Assembly (NCBI GenBank): GCA_030715195.1
Contig: JAUYVI010000005.1
Coordinates: 496,001 to 560,000 of the forward strand
Length of the DNA stretch: 64,000 bases
Origin: Dongia sedimenti
GTDB taxonomy: Bacteria; Pseudomonadota; Alphaproteobacteria; Dongiales; Dongiaceae
Direction: 5' to 3'
Positions 51,123-59,688 of the stretch are shown one piece after another. Positions within the stretch are counted from its first letter, which is position 1. Each line of letters begins with the position of its first letter. The notes under the pieces are model-generated. The model searched no databases and had not been told where the DNA came from. It worked only from the letters and a program-made list of their open reading frames with translations. The translations under genes were made by a program, and so were the position numbers.

Positions 51123-52109
51123 TCACGCCTTGATGAATGCCAGCAGCTCCGCGTTGATCAGCTCGGAATGGGTGGTCGCCATGCCGTGGGAGAGGCCCGG
51201 ATAGACCTTGAGTGTGCCCTTGGGCAGCAGCTTCACCGCAAGTTCGGCCGAGTTCTTGATATTGACCAGCTGGTCGCCGCCGCCATGCATCACCAGGGTG
51301 GGCACGGCGATCTGCTTCAGGTCCTCGGTGAAGTCGGTCTCGGAGAAGGCGGTGATGCAGTCGTAATGCGCCTTGGCGCCGCCCATCATGCCCTGGCGCC
51401 ACCAATTGTCGATGACACCCTGCGACGGCTTGGCGCCGTCCCGGTTGTAGCCGTAGAACGGACCCGCAGCGATGTCGCGGTAGAACTGCGCGCGGTTGGC
51501 GAGGAAAGCGGCACGCAGCCCGTCGAACTGTTCCTTCGGAAAGCCACCGGGATTCTTGGCGGTCTTCAGCATCAGCGGCGGGATCGCGCCGATCAGCACC
51601 GCCTTGGCGACCCGACCGCTCCTGCCGTGCTTGGCCACATAGCGGGTGACCTCGCCGCCGCCGGTCGAATGGCCGATATGGACCGCGTTCTTCAGCTTGA
51701 GGTGATCGACCACCGCGGCGACATCGGCGGCATAGGTGTCCATCTCGTTGCCGGTGTCGGTCTGGGTCGAGCGGCCATGGCCGCGGCGGTCATGGGCGAC
51801 GGCGCGATAGCCTTGGCCGACGAAGAACATCATCTGCGCGTCCCAGTCGTCGCTGCTCAAGGGCCAGCCGTGGTGGAACACGATCGGCTGAGCGTCGGCC
51901 CGCCCCCAATCCTTGTAGAAGATCTGCGTGCCGTCCTTGGTCGTGACGAAGCCGCTGCCCGGCCGGGCATCTCCGGCCGTCGTCCCACTGCTCGCGCTCT
52001 GCGCCGCGGCCGGGCCGGCCTGCAGGGTGGCGATCGAAGCGGCGGCTGCGGCCACGCCGAGGCTCGCCTTGAAGATGTTGCGGCGGGACGTCTGCTGGCT
52101 CTGGTTCAT
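51123..52109 (-). CDS. Tat-exported alpha/beta hydrolase (non-haem chloroperoxidase-like)
   Basis: A 328-residue hydrolase with a strong Tat signal ([20 protein letters not shown], cut near AAAQSASS). The catalytic core shows [16 protein letters not shown], the Ser in [19 protein letters not shown], Asp in [10 protein letters not shown] and His in GLSHGMATT, all typical of cofactor-free haloperoxidase/perhydrolase-type enzymes. It is divergent from a MarR/OhrR-like regulator with two operator-like sites between, suggesting control by organic peroxides or a similar signal. Confidence 0.88.
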   Translation of the reverse strand: MNQSQQTSRRNIFKASLGVAAAAASIATLQAGPAAAQSASSGTTAGDARPGSGFVTTKDGTQIFYKDWGRADAQPIVFHHGWPLSSDDWDAQMMFFVGQGYRAVAHDRRGHGRSTQTDTGNEMDTYAADVAAVVDHLKLKNAVHIGHSTGGGEVTRYVAKHGRSGRVAKAVLIGAIPPLMLKTAKNPGGFPKEQFDGLRAAFLANRAQFYRDIAAGPFYGYNRDGAKPSQGVIDNWWRQGMMGGAKAHYDCITAFSETDFTEDLKQIAVPTLVMHGGGDQLVNIKNSAELAVKLLPKGTLKVYPGLSHGMATTHSELINAELLAFIKA

Positions 52110-52136
52110 GGCTCTACTCCTGTTAAAATAGCGTGT

Positions 52137-52224
52137 GCGATATTGTTTATCGCGACAATGAACGATTTACCGATCCGCCAACCCCTTGTCAAACGAAATA
52201 TTATTGCGATATATATTACTGTGA
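52137..52224. promoter_or_regulatory. Pair of related inverted-repeat sites between the hydrolase and the OhrR-like gene
   Basis: GCGATATTGTTTATCGC at 52137-52153 has perfect 6-bp arms around TTGTT. A second, diverged copy TGCGATATATATTACTGTGA lies at 52205-52224 and matches the first in 14 of 20 positions. The gap between the divergent genes is AT-rich and holds no gene. These are candidate sites for the adjacent MarR-family protein. Confidence 0.5.
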
Positions 52225-52259
52225 TAAGCAGCACAGATGCCGCTGCCGAGGAGAAACCG

Positions 52260-52691
52260 ATGCCCGTGCCCCTGGACAAGCACATCTGCTTCAGCCTCTA
52301 CGCCACCAGCATGGCGGTGACGCGAGTCTACAAGCCGATGCTGGACGCGATGGGGATCACCTATCCCCAGTATCTGGTGCTGACCGTGCTGAACGAGGCG
52401 GACGGCCTCACCATCGGCGCGATCGCGTCGCGCCTGTTCCTGGAATCGAGCACCATCACGCCGCCGGTGAAACGGATGGAGCAGGCGGGCCTGGTCACCC
52501 GCCAGCGCAACGACGAAGACGAGCGCCAGGTCCAGGTGCACCTGACCGCCGCCGGCCGCAAGCTCCTCGAGCGGAGCAACTGCCTCGGCGAAACCCTGCT
52601 CGCCCGCTCCGGCATGACGGTGGAGCAGATCGGCGCCCTCAACCGCAAGATCCAGGCGCTTCGCGACACGCTCGCCGCGGAGGAGCGGTAA
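52260..52691 (+). CDS. MarR-family regulator, OhrR-like (with an N-terminal sensing cysteine)
   Basis: A 143-residue winged-helix regulator beginning MPVPLDKHICFSLYATSMAV. The Cys at position 10 in the CFSLY context matches the peroxide-sensing cysteine of OhrR proteins, and GITYPQYLVLTVLNEADGL with EDERQVQVHLTAAGRKLLER form the DNA-binding core. OhrR normally controls ohr, but here the neighbour is a Tat-exported hydrolase and the window's Ohr gene lies 11 kb away under an HxlR regulator. GAGGAGAAA precedes the ATG at 52260. Confidence 0.85.
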   Translation: MPVPLDKHICFSLYATSMAVTRVYKPMLDAMGITYPQYLVLTVLNEADGLTIGAIASRLFLESSTITPPVKRMEQAGLVTRQRNDEDERQVQVHLTAAGRKLLERSNCLGETLLARSGMTVEQIGALNRKIQALRDTLAAEER

Positions 52692-52695
52692 GCGA

Positions 52696-52719
52696 GCGGG
52701 GTGGAACGAACCACCCCGC
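52696..52719. terminator. Bidirectional terminator between the OhrR-like gene and the MBL gene
   Basis: Perfect 9-bp arms GCGGGGTGG and CCACCCCGC with a 6-base loop lie in the 43-base gap between convergent genes. No long U-run follows, so efficiency is uncertain, but the placement fits a shared terminator. Confidence 0.55.
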
Positions 52720-52734
52720 AAGCATGGGCGAGAC

Positions 52735-53586
52735 TTACGCCGCCATCCCGCTGAACCCGGCAAACCGCGCCAGCGCGTGCTCCACCGTGACCGGGTCGCC
52801 CTTCGGCGCCGCATAGCAATAGAAGTCGGCGATCGGGCGGGTGAGCGTCTCCGCCTTGCCCTCGAGCACCGGCAGATGCGCCGAGACGAGATGCGCGGGC
52901 GCCAGCCGTTCGATCGCGGCGAGGCCGCGGCCGAGCGCGCTGCGGTCGATGGCCTTCAGCCACGGCGAATCCATCGACGACCAAGTCGCCATCCCGGCAC
53001 GCAGCGCCTCCTCGGCGACCGATTCCACGGTCTCGGCGGGCGCCGGCAACACCGCGCCGAAGCAATCGACCGAATAGAGCAGCGACGCGGCGGGATCGAA
53101 GAAGCCCATCGTCTCCGAGGCGTCGTAATAGAGCGGGCGCACGGTGTGGAGGCGCCGGCCGCCGGCCTCGAACACCACGCCCGGCTCCAGAAACTGCACG
53201 CGACCCAAGTCGAAGCCCATTAGGCCCAGCTTGGCGATGCCGAGATAGCCGGTCAGCACCTTGGCCTTCGGCGCGCGGTCGAGCACGCGTTGCAGTGCGC
53301 CGATGTGATCGACATCGGCGTGGCTGATCCAGATCCAGGCGAGTTCGGCCGGATCGATTTCCCGCTCCAGCGCCGCCATGAAGGCGTCGCCCAGGGGGGC
53401 GATTCCGGTATCGACCAGCAGCGGCTCCTTGCCTTTCAGCAGCAGGCTGTTGATCGCGATGGCGCCCAGGCCCGGCAGGGGCGCCCAGGCGTTGATCAGG
53501 CTCCAGTCGGACCCGAGCGCCCGGGTCTCGCGCAGGATCGGAGCGCTCAAGGCGTTGGTTTCGGTGGCGGCTTCTGTGGTGCTCAT
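52735..53586 (-). CDS. Metallo-beta-lactamase-fold hydrolase
   Basis: A 283-residue MBL-fold protein. The metal site is modified: SHADVDHIGALQRVL replaces the usual HxHxDH, with HLVSAHLPVLEG contributing later. This pattern is common in MBL-fold oxidoreductases and flavodiiron-like proteins that bind one or two irons or zinc. The ATG at 53586 gives MSTTEAATETNALSAPIL. It is divergent from a TetR gene whose operator lies between them. Confidence 0.85.
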   Translation of the reverse strand: MSTTEAATETNALSAPILRETRALGSDWSLINAWAPLPGLGAIAINSLLLKGKEPLLVDTGIAPLGDAFMAALEREIDPAELAWIWISHADVDHIGALQRVLDRAPKAKVLTGYLGIAKLGLMGFDLGRVQFLEPGVVFEAGGRRLHTVRPLYYDASETMGFFDPAASLLYSVDCFGAVLPAPAETVESVAEEALRAGMATWSSMDSPWLKAIDRSALGRGLAAIERLAPAHLVSAHLPVLEGKAETLTRPIADFYCYAAPKGDPVTVEHALARFAGFSGMAA

Positions 53587-53679
53587 GGCAGGTCTCCTCT
53601 GTCGGTTATCGATGATTTCGGTGAACAGGTCTGTGTTGTGAAAGATCCTGTACCGGCGACCGCGAGGGCTGGTCAATTA

Positions 53680-53705
53680 TTCAGTGAACGTCTATGTTCA
53701 CCGAA
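53680..53705. promoter_or_regulatory. Candidate TetR operator between the MBL gene and its regulator
   Basis: Arms TTCAGTGAAC (53680-53689) and GTTCACCGAA (53696-53705) are inverted repeats at 9 of 10 positions with a 6-base spacer, directly upstream of the TetR GTG start. A half-similar site (TTCGGTGAAC, 53617-53626, with GTTGTGAAA) lies on the MBL side, so both genes may be controlled. Confidence 0.6.
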
Positions 53706-53715
53706 TGAGGTGGTC

Positions 53716-54327
53716 GTGACGAAGCGCACAAAGAAACGGGCTTATCGATTATCGGCGCGGGCCGAATCCCAGGCGGAGACCCGCCGGCGCATCGTCGATG
53801 CGACGGTCGAGCTGCACGAGAAGCTGGGTCCGGCCCACACGCCGATGAGCGCCATCGCCGAGCGGGCCGGCGTGACGCGGCTCACGCTCTACCGGCACTT
53901 CCCTGACGAAGCCGCGATACTCGCCGCCTGCACGTCGCATTGGAGCGCGCTGCATCCGTTCCCCGCGGCGGCGCTTTGGGAGGGGATCGCGGATCCGGCA
54001 ACGCGGGCCGCGGCCGCCCTCGCCGCGCATTACGATTACTATGCGGGGACGCGGCGCATGTGGTTCATCACCTATCGCGATGTCGGCCTGGTGAAGCCGA
54101 TCCAGCCGCTCGTCGCCCAGGTCGACGCCTATCTGACGGGGGTGGCGGAATCCCTGGCCGCCGCCTTCCGCGCCAAAGGCAATGTCCTGCGCCAGCTCAC
54201 CGTGACGCTGCGTCACGCGCTGGCCTATGCGACCTGGCTGAGCCTTGAGGAGCGTGGGCTCGACACGCGCGGCAAAGCCGCCCTGGTTTCGCAATGGCTC
54301 GAAGGTGTGCGGAACAAGCACGCCTGA
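53716..54327 (+). CDS. TetR-family regulator (GTG start)
   Basis: A 203-residue regulator starting with GTG (MTKRTKKRAYRLSARAESQ); GAGG lies five bases upstream, which decides it over the much longer open frame. The helix-turn-helix is clear (RIVDATVELHEKLGPAHTPMSAIAERAGVTRLTLYRHFPDEAAILAACT). The C-terminal domain binds an unknown ligand. It is divergent from the MBL-fold gene, with a strong palindrome between. Confidence 0.85.
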   Translation: MTKRTKKRAYRLSARAESQAETRRRIVDATVELHEKLGPAHTPMSAIAERAGVTRLTLYRHFPDEAAILAACTSHWSALHPFPAAALWEGIADPATRAAAALAAHYDYYAGTRRMWFITYRDVGLVKPIQPLVAQVDAYLTGVAESLAAAFRAKGNVLRQLTVTLRHALAYATWLSLEERGLDTRGKAALVSQWLEGVRNKHA

Positions 54328-54393
54328 CGCCTGGAACCCGGCCGCCGAGAGGCTATTCTATCCAGGGCAAGAATATGACATCCGGGAGGCAAC

Positions 54394-54753
54394 ATGTCCT
54401 ATATCGATGGCTTCGTCTTGGCTGTACCGAAGGCCAACCAGGAGCAGTACCGCAAGATGGCGGCGATGGCCTGGCCGCTGTTCCAGGAATTCGGCGCGCT
54501 CCGCCATGTGGAATGCTGGGGCGACGACGTGCCGGACGGCAAGCTCACCGATTTCCGCCGCGCGGTGCAGGCCAAGGAGGACGAGGTCGTGGTCTTCTCC
54601 TGGATCGAATACCCGTCCAAGGCGGTCCGCGACGAAGCCAACAAGAAGATGATGTCCGACCCGCGCATGAAGGAATGGGGCGACCAGATGCCCTTCGACG
54701 GCAAGCGCATGATCTACGGCGGGTTCGCCCCGATCTTCGACGAGAAGAAGTAG
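54394..54753 (+). CDS. DUF1428-family protein (YbaA-like)
   Basis: A 119-residue protein with the family's SYIDGFVLAVPKANQEQYRKMA start and later FSWIEYPSKAVRDEANKKMMSDPRM. The family has a ferredoxin-like (ABM) fold; its function is unknown. It is found widely in Alphaproteobacteria. The ATG at 54394 is clear (GGGAGG upstream). It lies alone downstream of the TetR gene. Confidence 0.9.
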   Translation: MSYIDGFVLAVPKANQEQYRKMAAMAWPLFQEFGALRHVECWGDDVPDGKLTDFRRAVQAKEDEVVVFSWIEYPSKAVRDEANKKMMSDPRMKEWGDQMPFDGKRMIYGGFAPIFDEKK

Positions 54754-54758
54754 CGTCT

Positions 54759-55169
54759 TCAAGCCACCGGCGGCGGCTGTCCCGGCACCTGCGGCAGAGT
54801 CTGATCGATGCACGCCCAAGAGGGTGCGCTGCTGACCCAGATCGTCGAACTCGGCTTGGCGATCTCCGGATCGTCCAGCGCCCCGGCGCGGATGAACACC
54901 AGGTGCGGCCGCGACTCCGCCTGGCTGAACAGCGGGGTGCCGCAGATCGGGCAGAACTTGCGGTGCATCTTGTTGCCGCTGTCGGCGACGCTTTCATAGT
55001 CGCGCAGTTCGCCGGTCACGGTAACGGCGGACGACTTGAAGGCCGCCCCCACCGCCGGCCCGCCGGCGCCGAGCTTCTGGCAGGTCCTGCACCAGCAGAC
55101 CCGCCCCACGATCGGTCCTTCCGAGACCGTGAACCGCACCGCGCCGCAGAGACATCCGCCGGTGATCAT
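54759..55169 (-). CDS. GFA-family (glutathione-dependent formaldehyde-activating-like) protein
   Basis: A 136-residue protein with the zinc-binding GGCLCGAVRFTV, VCWCRTCQKLG and FCPICGTPLFSQ motifs of the GFA/DUF636 family. The name-giving reaction (S-hydroxymethylglutathione formation) is known only for one member and doubtful for most. All cysteines of the motif set are present, so the zinc sites are intact. It stands between DUF1428 (convergent) and an Ogt-like gene (divergent). Confidence 0.88.
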   Translation of the reverse strand: MITGGCLCGAVRFTVSEGPIVGRVCWCRTCQKLGAGGPAVGAAFKSSAVTVTGELRDYESVADSGNKMHRKFCPICGTPLFSQAESRPHLVFIRAGALDDPEIAKPSSTIWVSSAPSWACIDQTLPQVPGQPPPVA

Positions 55170-55307
55170 GATCGCTCTCCCGATTGCCTGCCTCTTGGGT
55201 AGCGCGGCTTGCGGAGTTCAGCAAGAATCGGAGCGTGTTTCCGACGCGGCGGCCCCATGTCATAATCCAGGCCCAATGGTCCAAGCCCTGCGCAAGGATT
55301 CGCTGTC

Positions 55308-55871
55308 ATGACCAACCCATCGCACCGTTTCGCCGTGTTCGAGACCGAGGCCGGGTTCTGCGCCATCGGCTGGACCGAAGCAGGGATCGCGCGCTTCCAG
55401 CTGCCCGACGCGACCGCCGCCGCCGCCGAGCGCAACATGCTGCGCCGCTTTCCAGCCGCCCGGCGCGATACCCCGCCGCCGCAAGTCGCCGCGGTGATCG
55501 CTGCCGCGCAGCGCTACTTCGCCGGAGAGATCGTGGACTTCTCCGACATCGCGCTCGATCTCGACGGCCAGGATGACTTCTTCCGCCGCGTCTACGCCGC
55601 GCTCCGCGCCGTCGGCTATGGCCGGACCACGACCTACGGCACCTTGGCGAAGGAATTGGGCGCCGGCCCGGAAGTGGCCCGCGACGTCGGCCAGGCCATG
55701 GCGAAGAATCCGATCCCGCTCATCATCCCCTGCCACCGCGTGCTCGCGGCCGGCGGTAAGGTCGGCGGCTTCTCGGCACCGGGCGGCGCCGATTCGAAGG
55801 TGAAGATGCTGGCGCTGGAAGGGGTCGATCTCAGCCCGCCGCCGCCGGCGCAGCAGTCCTTGGGCTTCTAG
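55308..55871 (+). CDS. O6-alkylguanine-DNA methyltransferase, third copy in the window
   Basis: A 187-residue protein with the active-site LIIPCHRVLAAGGKVGGFSAPGGADSKVKMLALEG block and DFFRRVYAALRAVGYGRTTTYGTLA before it. The sequence is clearly distant from the ogt gene at 50.5 kb, so it is not a recent duplicate. It may prefer a different alkyl group. Its stop lies next to the convergent GlxA-like regulator with 1 base between. Confidence 0.88.
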   Translation: MTNPSHRFAVFETEAGFCAIGWTEAGIARFQLPDATAAAAERNMLRRFPAARRDTPPPQVAAVIAAAQRYFAGEIVDFSDIALDLDGQDDFFRRVYAALRAVGYGRTTTYGTLAKELGAGPEVARDVGQAMAKNPIPLIIPCHRVLAAGGKVGGFSAPGGADSKVKMLALEGVDLSPPPPAQQSLGF

Positions 55872-55872
55872 T

Positions 55873-56940
55873 CTAGGCTCTCGGCCGGGCAGTCTTGTTC
55901 CCGGTCCGCGCATAGTCCGGAATGCGAAACTTCCGCCGATAGGTCCCCGGCGTCAGCCCGGTGACCCGCTTGAACAATCGCCGGAAGAAGGCCGGCTCCT
56001 CGTAGCCGACCTGCCAGCCGATCTCATCGACCGCCGTCTCGGTCCGCTCCAACCGGCGCTTGGCATCCTCGATCCGCAGCCGCTGCACATAGGCGATCGG
56101 ACTCAGTCCCGTGGCCTGGGTGAAGCGCCGCTTGAAGGTGCGCTCGGCGAGGCCGGCGCGCTTGACCATCTCCTCGATCGGGTTGGCGACCGAGAAGTGC
56201 GTGCCGATCCAGTCCTGCGCGGTTCGGATCGCGACGTCGCCGTGGTTCTTGCGGCCCTCGAATACCATGAAGGGGGCGAGCCCATCCTGGTGCCATTGCA
56301 GGGCGAACAAGCGCGCCACCGCCTGGGCCGCGGTCGCCCCGGCATGCCGCCCGATCAGATAGAGCACCAGGTCGTGCCAGGTCATCGAGGCGCCCGACGA
56401 GATCAGCTCGTCGCGCTTGCCCGAGACGACCAGGGTCTGTTCCGGATGGATCGGCACATCGGGATAGGCGGCGGCGAATGAGTCGGCATAGGCGAAATGC
56501 ACCGTCGCCTCCCGGCCATCAAACAGGCCGGTCTCCGCGATCAGGAAGATTCCCGAACAGGCCGAGCAGAGCAGGGCGCCCTGGCCGTGCATCTCGCGCA
56601 GCCACGCCACCAGCTGCGGATGCCTGCCCTTAACCCAGCCGCCCGGCGCCAGCAGGATCGACGGCACGATCACGATGTCGGTCCGCCGGATCGCGCCGAT
56701 CGGCTTCTGCACCATGATGGGGACGCGGCTGGCGAGCTCCAGCGGGCCGATCCGCTCGCCGACGATCTCCACCCGGAACGGCGGGCGCTCGCCCGGCGCG
56801 CGTTCCGGTGGCGGCATGACGGCGAAGGCGTTCATCACGTCATAGATCCCGCTCAAGGTCGAGATCACCGCTTCGGGGAGCGCGACCAGGCTCACGTGGA
56901 GTGGCTGTTGTCCGGCGGTGGATGTCGTGCGGCGGGTCAT
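55873..56940 (-). CDS. GlxA-type regulator (DJ-1/PfpI domain fused to AraC)
   Basis: A 355-residue transcription factor. Residues about 15-200 form a DJ-1/PfpI-type amidotransferase-like domain (QPLHVSLVALPEAVISTLSGIYDVMNAF, with the nucleophile-like CSACSGIFLIAETG), and the C-terminal 100 residues hold AraC helix-turn-helix pairs (AGLAERTFKRRFTQATGLSPIAYVQRLRIEDAKRRL). Regulators of this type sense small nitrogenous metabolites. It is divergent from the methyltransferase gene at 57060, its likely target. Confidence 0.88.
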   Translation of the reverse strand: MTRRTTSTAGQQPLHVSLVALPEAVISTLSGIYDVMNAFAVMPPPERAPGERPPFRVEIVGERIGPLELASRVPIMVQKPIGAIRRTDIVIVPSILLAPGGWVKGRHPQLVAWLREMHGQGALLCSACSGIFLIAETGLFDGREATVHFAYADSFAAAYPDVPIHPEQTLVVSGKRDELISSGASMTWHDLVLYLIGRHAGATAAQAVARLFALQWHQDGLAPFMVFEGRKNHGDVAIRTAQDWIGTHFSVANPIEEMVKRAGLAERTFKRRFTQATGLSPIAYVQRLRIEDAKRRLERTETAVDEIGWQVGYEEPAFFRRLFKRVTGLTPGTYRRKFRIPDYARTGNKTARPRA

Positions 56941-57059
56941 GGCGGCATGAGACTGGCACAAACGGCCCGTTTCTGGACAGTCCCGCTCTGCCGCTGCCGG
57001 GCTTGTGCGGCCATTCTCCGCCGCGACGCAGATCCCCTGCGCATCGCTAGGAGAACCAC

Positions 57060-58133
57060 ATGGATACCCTGGATTCCGCTGCCATCAACCCCGCGAAGCT
57101 CGACGCCCTGATCGGCCGGGTGATTGGCGACATCTCCGCCGGCTACGGCGGCATCATGGTGAGCCTCGGCCACAAGCTCGGCCTCTACGAGGCGATGGCC
57201 GGTGCCGGGCCCTTGAGCGCGCGCGAGCTCGCGAGCCGCACCTCTTGTGCCGAGCGCTATGTGCGCGAATGGCTGGGCTCGCAGGTCGCCGGCGGCTATG
57301 TGAACTACCACGCGATCAGCGACACCTACGAGCTCACCCCCGAGCAGGCCTTCGTGCTGGCCGACGAGGAGAGTCCGGCCTTCATCCCGTTCGCCTGGCA
57401 AGTGCCGGCTTCCATGTGGGCGGACGAGGAGAAGGCGGTCACGGCCTTCCGCACCGGCAAGGGCATCGCCTGGGGCGATCATGATCACCGGCTCTATTGC
57501 GGCGTCGCCGCCTTCTATCGCAACGGCTATCGCGCCAGCCTGGTGCAGCACTGGCTCCCGGCGCTCGACGGCGTGGTGGCCAAGCTGGAAGCGGGGGCGC
57601 TGGTCGCCGATGTCGGCTGCGGCCACGGCCATTCGACCGCGTTGATGGCGAAGGCCTTCCCCAACTCCAAGTTCCGCGGCTTCGACGCCCATGCCGATTC
57701 GGTGCTCGAGGCCAATCAATCCGCGGTGCAGGCCGGCGTCGAGCGCCAGGTCAGCTTCGCGACCGCGCGCGCCGACGACTATCCGGGCAAGTACGACCTG
57801 ATCTGCTTCTTCGACTGCCTGCACGACATGGGCGATCCGGTCGCCGCGGCGACCCACGCCTGCAAGGCCCTGGCGCCGGGCGGTACCGTCATGCTGGTCG
57901 AGCCTTTCGCCAACGACCGGGTCGAGGACAACATCTCGCCCGTCGCGCGGATGTATTACGCCGCCTCGACCATGATCTGCTGCGCCCATGCGATCTCCGA
58001 GGGCGGCCGCACCGTGCTGGGCGCGCAGGCCGGCGAGGCACGGCTCGCGGAAGTGTTCCGCAAGGCCGGTTTCACGCAGTTCCGCCGGGCCTTTGAGACG
58101 CCGTTCAACCTGGTTCTAGAGGCCCGGGTCTGA
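57060..58133 (+). CDS. SAM-dependent methyltransferase with an N-terminal winged-helix domain
   Basis: A 357-residue class I methyltransferase. The N-terminal winged helix (LKLGLYEAMAGAGPLSARELASRTSCAERYVREWL) is the dimerisation domain of the Rv2258c-like group, and motif I is VADVGCGHGHSTALMAKAFPNS, followed by GFDAHADSVLEAN. Substrate unknown; relatives act on small aromatic compounds. AGGAGA lies 5 bases before the ATG. It is divergent from the GlxA-type regulator. Confidence 0.88.
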   Translation: MDTLDSAAINPAKLDALIGRVIGDISAGYGGIMVSLGHKLGLYEAMAGAGPLSARELASRTSCAERYVREWLGSQVAGGYVNYHAISDTYELTPEQAFVLADEESPAFIPFAWQVPASMWADEEKAVTAFRTGKGIAWGDHDHRLYCGVAAFYRNGYRASLVQHWLPALDGVVAKLEAGALVADVGCGHGHSTALMAKAFPNSKFRGFDAHADSVLEANQSAVQAGVERQVSFATARADDYPGKYDLICFFDCLHDMGDPVAAATHACKALAPGGTVMLVEPFANDRVEDNISPVARMYYAASTMICCAHAISEGGRTVLGAQAGEARLAEVFRKAGFTQFRRAFETPFNLVLEARV

Positions 58134-58139
58134 AGGGCG

Positions 58140-58167
58140 GGGGTGTGATTCCGCGGAATCACACCCC
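58140..58167. terminator. Perfect 28-bp palindrome after the methyltransferase gene
   Basis: Arms GGGGTGTGATTCCG and CGGAATCACACCCC meet without a loop, giving 14 pairs in theory (about 12 allowing a tetraloop). It begins 7 bases after the stop codon and is followed by TCTTGT, so an intrinsic terminator is the likely role. The perfect symmetry also suits a protein-binding site for the gene downstream (58273). Confidence 0.55.
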
Positions 58168-58272
58168 TCTTGTCCCCAATCAGAGTGTGGTCGACGGCGG
58201 CGCCGAAGCCGCTCTATCCTCCCGGCCAAGCGCACGGCAGCAGTCGCCGCGCCACTGCCTGGAGAGGTTTGC

Positions 58273-59145
58273 ATGAACGATTACACACCACCGAAGGTCT
58301 GGACCTGGAACAAGCCCAACGGCGGCGAGTTCGCCAGCATCAACCGGCCGATCGCCGGCCCGACCCACGACAAGGAGCTGCCGGTCGGCAAGCACCCGCT
58401 GCAGCTCTACTCGCTGGCGACGCCGAACGGCCAGAAGGTCACCATCCTGCTCGAAGAGCTGCTCGCCGCCGGGCACAAGGGCGCCGAGTACGATGCCTGG
58501 CTGATCAAGATCGGCCAAGGCGACCAATTCGGCAGCGGCTTCGTGAAGGTGAACCCCAACTCCAAGATTCCGGCCTTGATGGATCGCTCGGGACCGCAGC
58601 CGATCCGGGTGTTCGAATCCGGCGCGATCCTGCTCTATCTGGCCGAGAAGTTCGGTGCCTTCGTGCCGCCTGTGACCTCACCCGAGCGCGCCGAATGCCT
58701 GTCCTGGCTGTTCTGGCAGATGGGGAGCGCCCCCTATCTCGGCGGCGGCTTCGGCCATTTCTTCGCCTATGCGCCGACCAAGATCGAATATGCGATCGAC
58801 CGCTTCGCCATGGAGGTGAAACGCCAGCTCGACGTGCTCGATCGCCGGCTGGCCGAGAGCGAGTATATCGCCGGCGACAAATACACGATCGCCGACATCG
58901 CGATCCTGCCCTGGTATGGCGGCGTCGCGAAGGGCTACTCCTACAGCGGCGCCGCGGAGTTCCTGAGCGCACATGAATACAAGCACCTCAACCGCTGGGC
59001 CGACATGCTCTACGCGCGTCCTGCGGTGAAGCGCGGCCGCATGGTCAACAAGAGCTTCGGCGACCCTGCGGAACAGCTGCACGAGCGCCACGACGCCAGG
59101 GACTTCGAGACCCGGACCCAGGACAAGCTGGAAGCGGCGAAGTAG
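58273..59145 (+). CDS. yghU: Glutathione-dependent disulfide-bond oxidoreductase
   Basis: A 290-residue glutathione S-transferase-like enzyme of the YghU/YfcG group, which reduces disulfides and organic peroxides with glutathione. Recognisable are VWTWNKPNGGEFASINRPIAGPTHDKELPVGKHPLQLYSLATPNGQKVTI at the start, the ESGAILLYLAEKFGAF glutathione site and YTIADIAILPW in the C-terminal domain. Normal length. It stands alone with a palindrome upstream. Confidence 0.92.
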   Translation: MNDYTPPKVWTWNKPNGGEFASINRPIAGPTHDKELPVGKHPLQLYSLATPNGQKVTILLEELLAAGHKGAEYDAWLIKIGQGDQFGSGFVKVNPNSKIPALMDRSGPQPIRVFESGAILLYLAEKFGAFVPPVTSPERAECLSWLFWQMGSAPYLGGGFGHFFAYAPTKIEYAIDRFAMEVKRQLDVLDRRLAESEYIAGDKYTIADIAILPWYGGVAKGYSYSGAAEFLSAHEYKHLNRWADMLYARPAVKRGRMVNKSFGDPAEQLHERHDARDFETRTQDKLEAAK

Positions 59146-59148
59146 CGG

Positions 59149-59622
59149 TCACGCCACCAGCGGCGCGACGATCGCCTTCAACGCGGTCGCCGCGTCGCCG
59201 GGCTTCATGCGTACCTGCAAGCCACGCTGCCCGCCGTTCATGGTGACCAGGTCGTGCGCCATCGCTGCGGCCTCGATCGCGACCCGCGGCGGCTTCATCT
59301 GGCCGAAGGCGCTGATCCCGCCGACCTTGTAGCCGGAGATCCGCTCGGCATCGGCAGGCTTCATCATCTGGGCCGCCTTGCCGCCGAACGCAGCGGCCAG
59401 CTTCTTCATCGACACTTCCTTGTCGGACGGCACGATCACGCAGACCGGCTTGCCATCGACCAGCGCCATCAGCGTCTTCAGCACCCGGGCCGGCGATTCG
59501 CCCAGTGCCTCGGCCGCCTGCATCCCGACCTTGTCGGCGTCGGGATCGTAGTCATAGGTATGCACGGTGAAGGCGACACCGGCCTGCTCCAGCGCCTTGG
59601 TGGCGCGCGTCGACTTCGACAT
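59149..59622 (-). CDS. ybaK: Cys-tRNA(Pro)/Cys-tRNA(Cys) deacylase
   Basis: A 157-residue protein of the YbaK/EbsC family that removes cysteine mischarged on tRNA(Pro). Conserved LESKSTRATKALEQAG-like start, KLAAAFGGKAAQMMKPADAERISGYKVGGISAFGQMK and the KTLMALVDGKPVCVIVPSDKE block are visible. The ATG at 59622 is chosen; the longer frame adds an unrelated 22 residues. Convergent with yghU. Confidence 0.92.
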   Translation of the reverse strand: MSKSTRATKALEQAGVAFTVHTYDYDPDADKVGMQAAEALGESPARVLKTLMALVDGKPVCVIVPSDKEVSMKKLAAAFGGKAAQMMKPADAERISGYKVGGISAFGQMKPPRVAIEAAAMAHDLVTMNGGQRGLQVRMKPGDAATALKAIVAPLVA

Positions 59623-59688
59623 CGGCTTCCGCCTGCTCCCGGTCCAGATGATGCGGAACAGGATACCGTCCCGCTTCGGCATCGCCAA

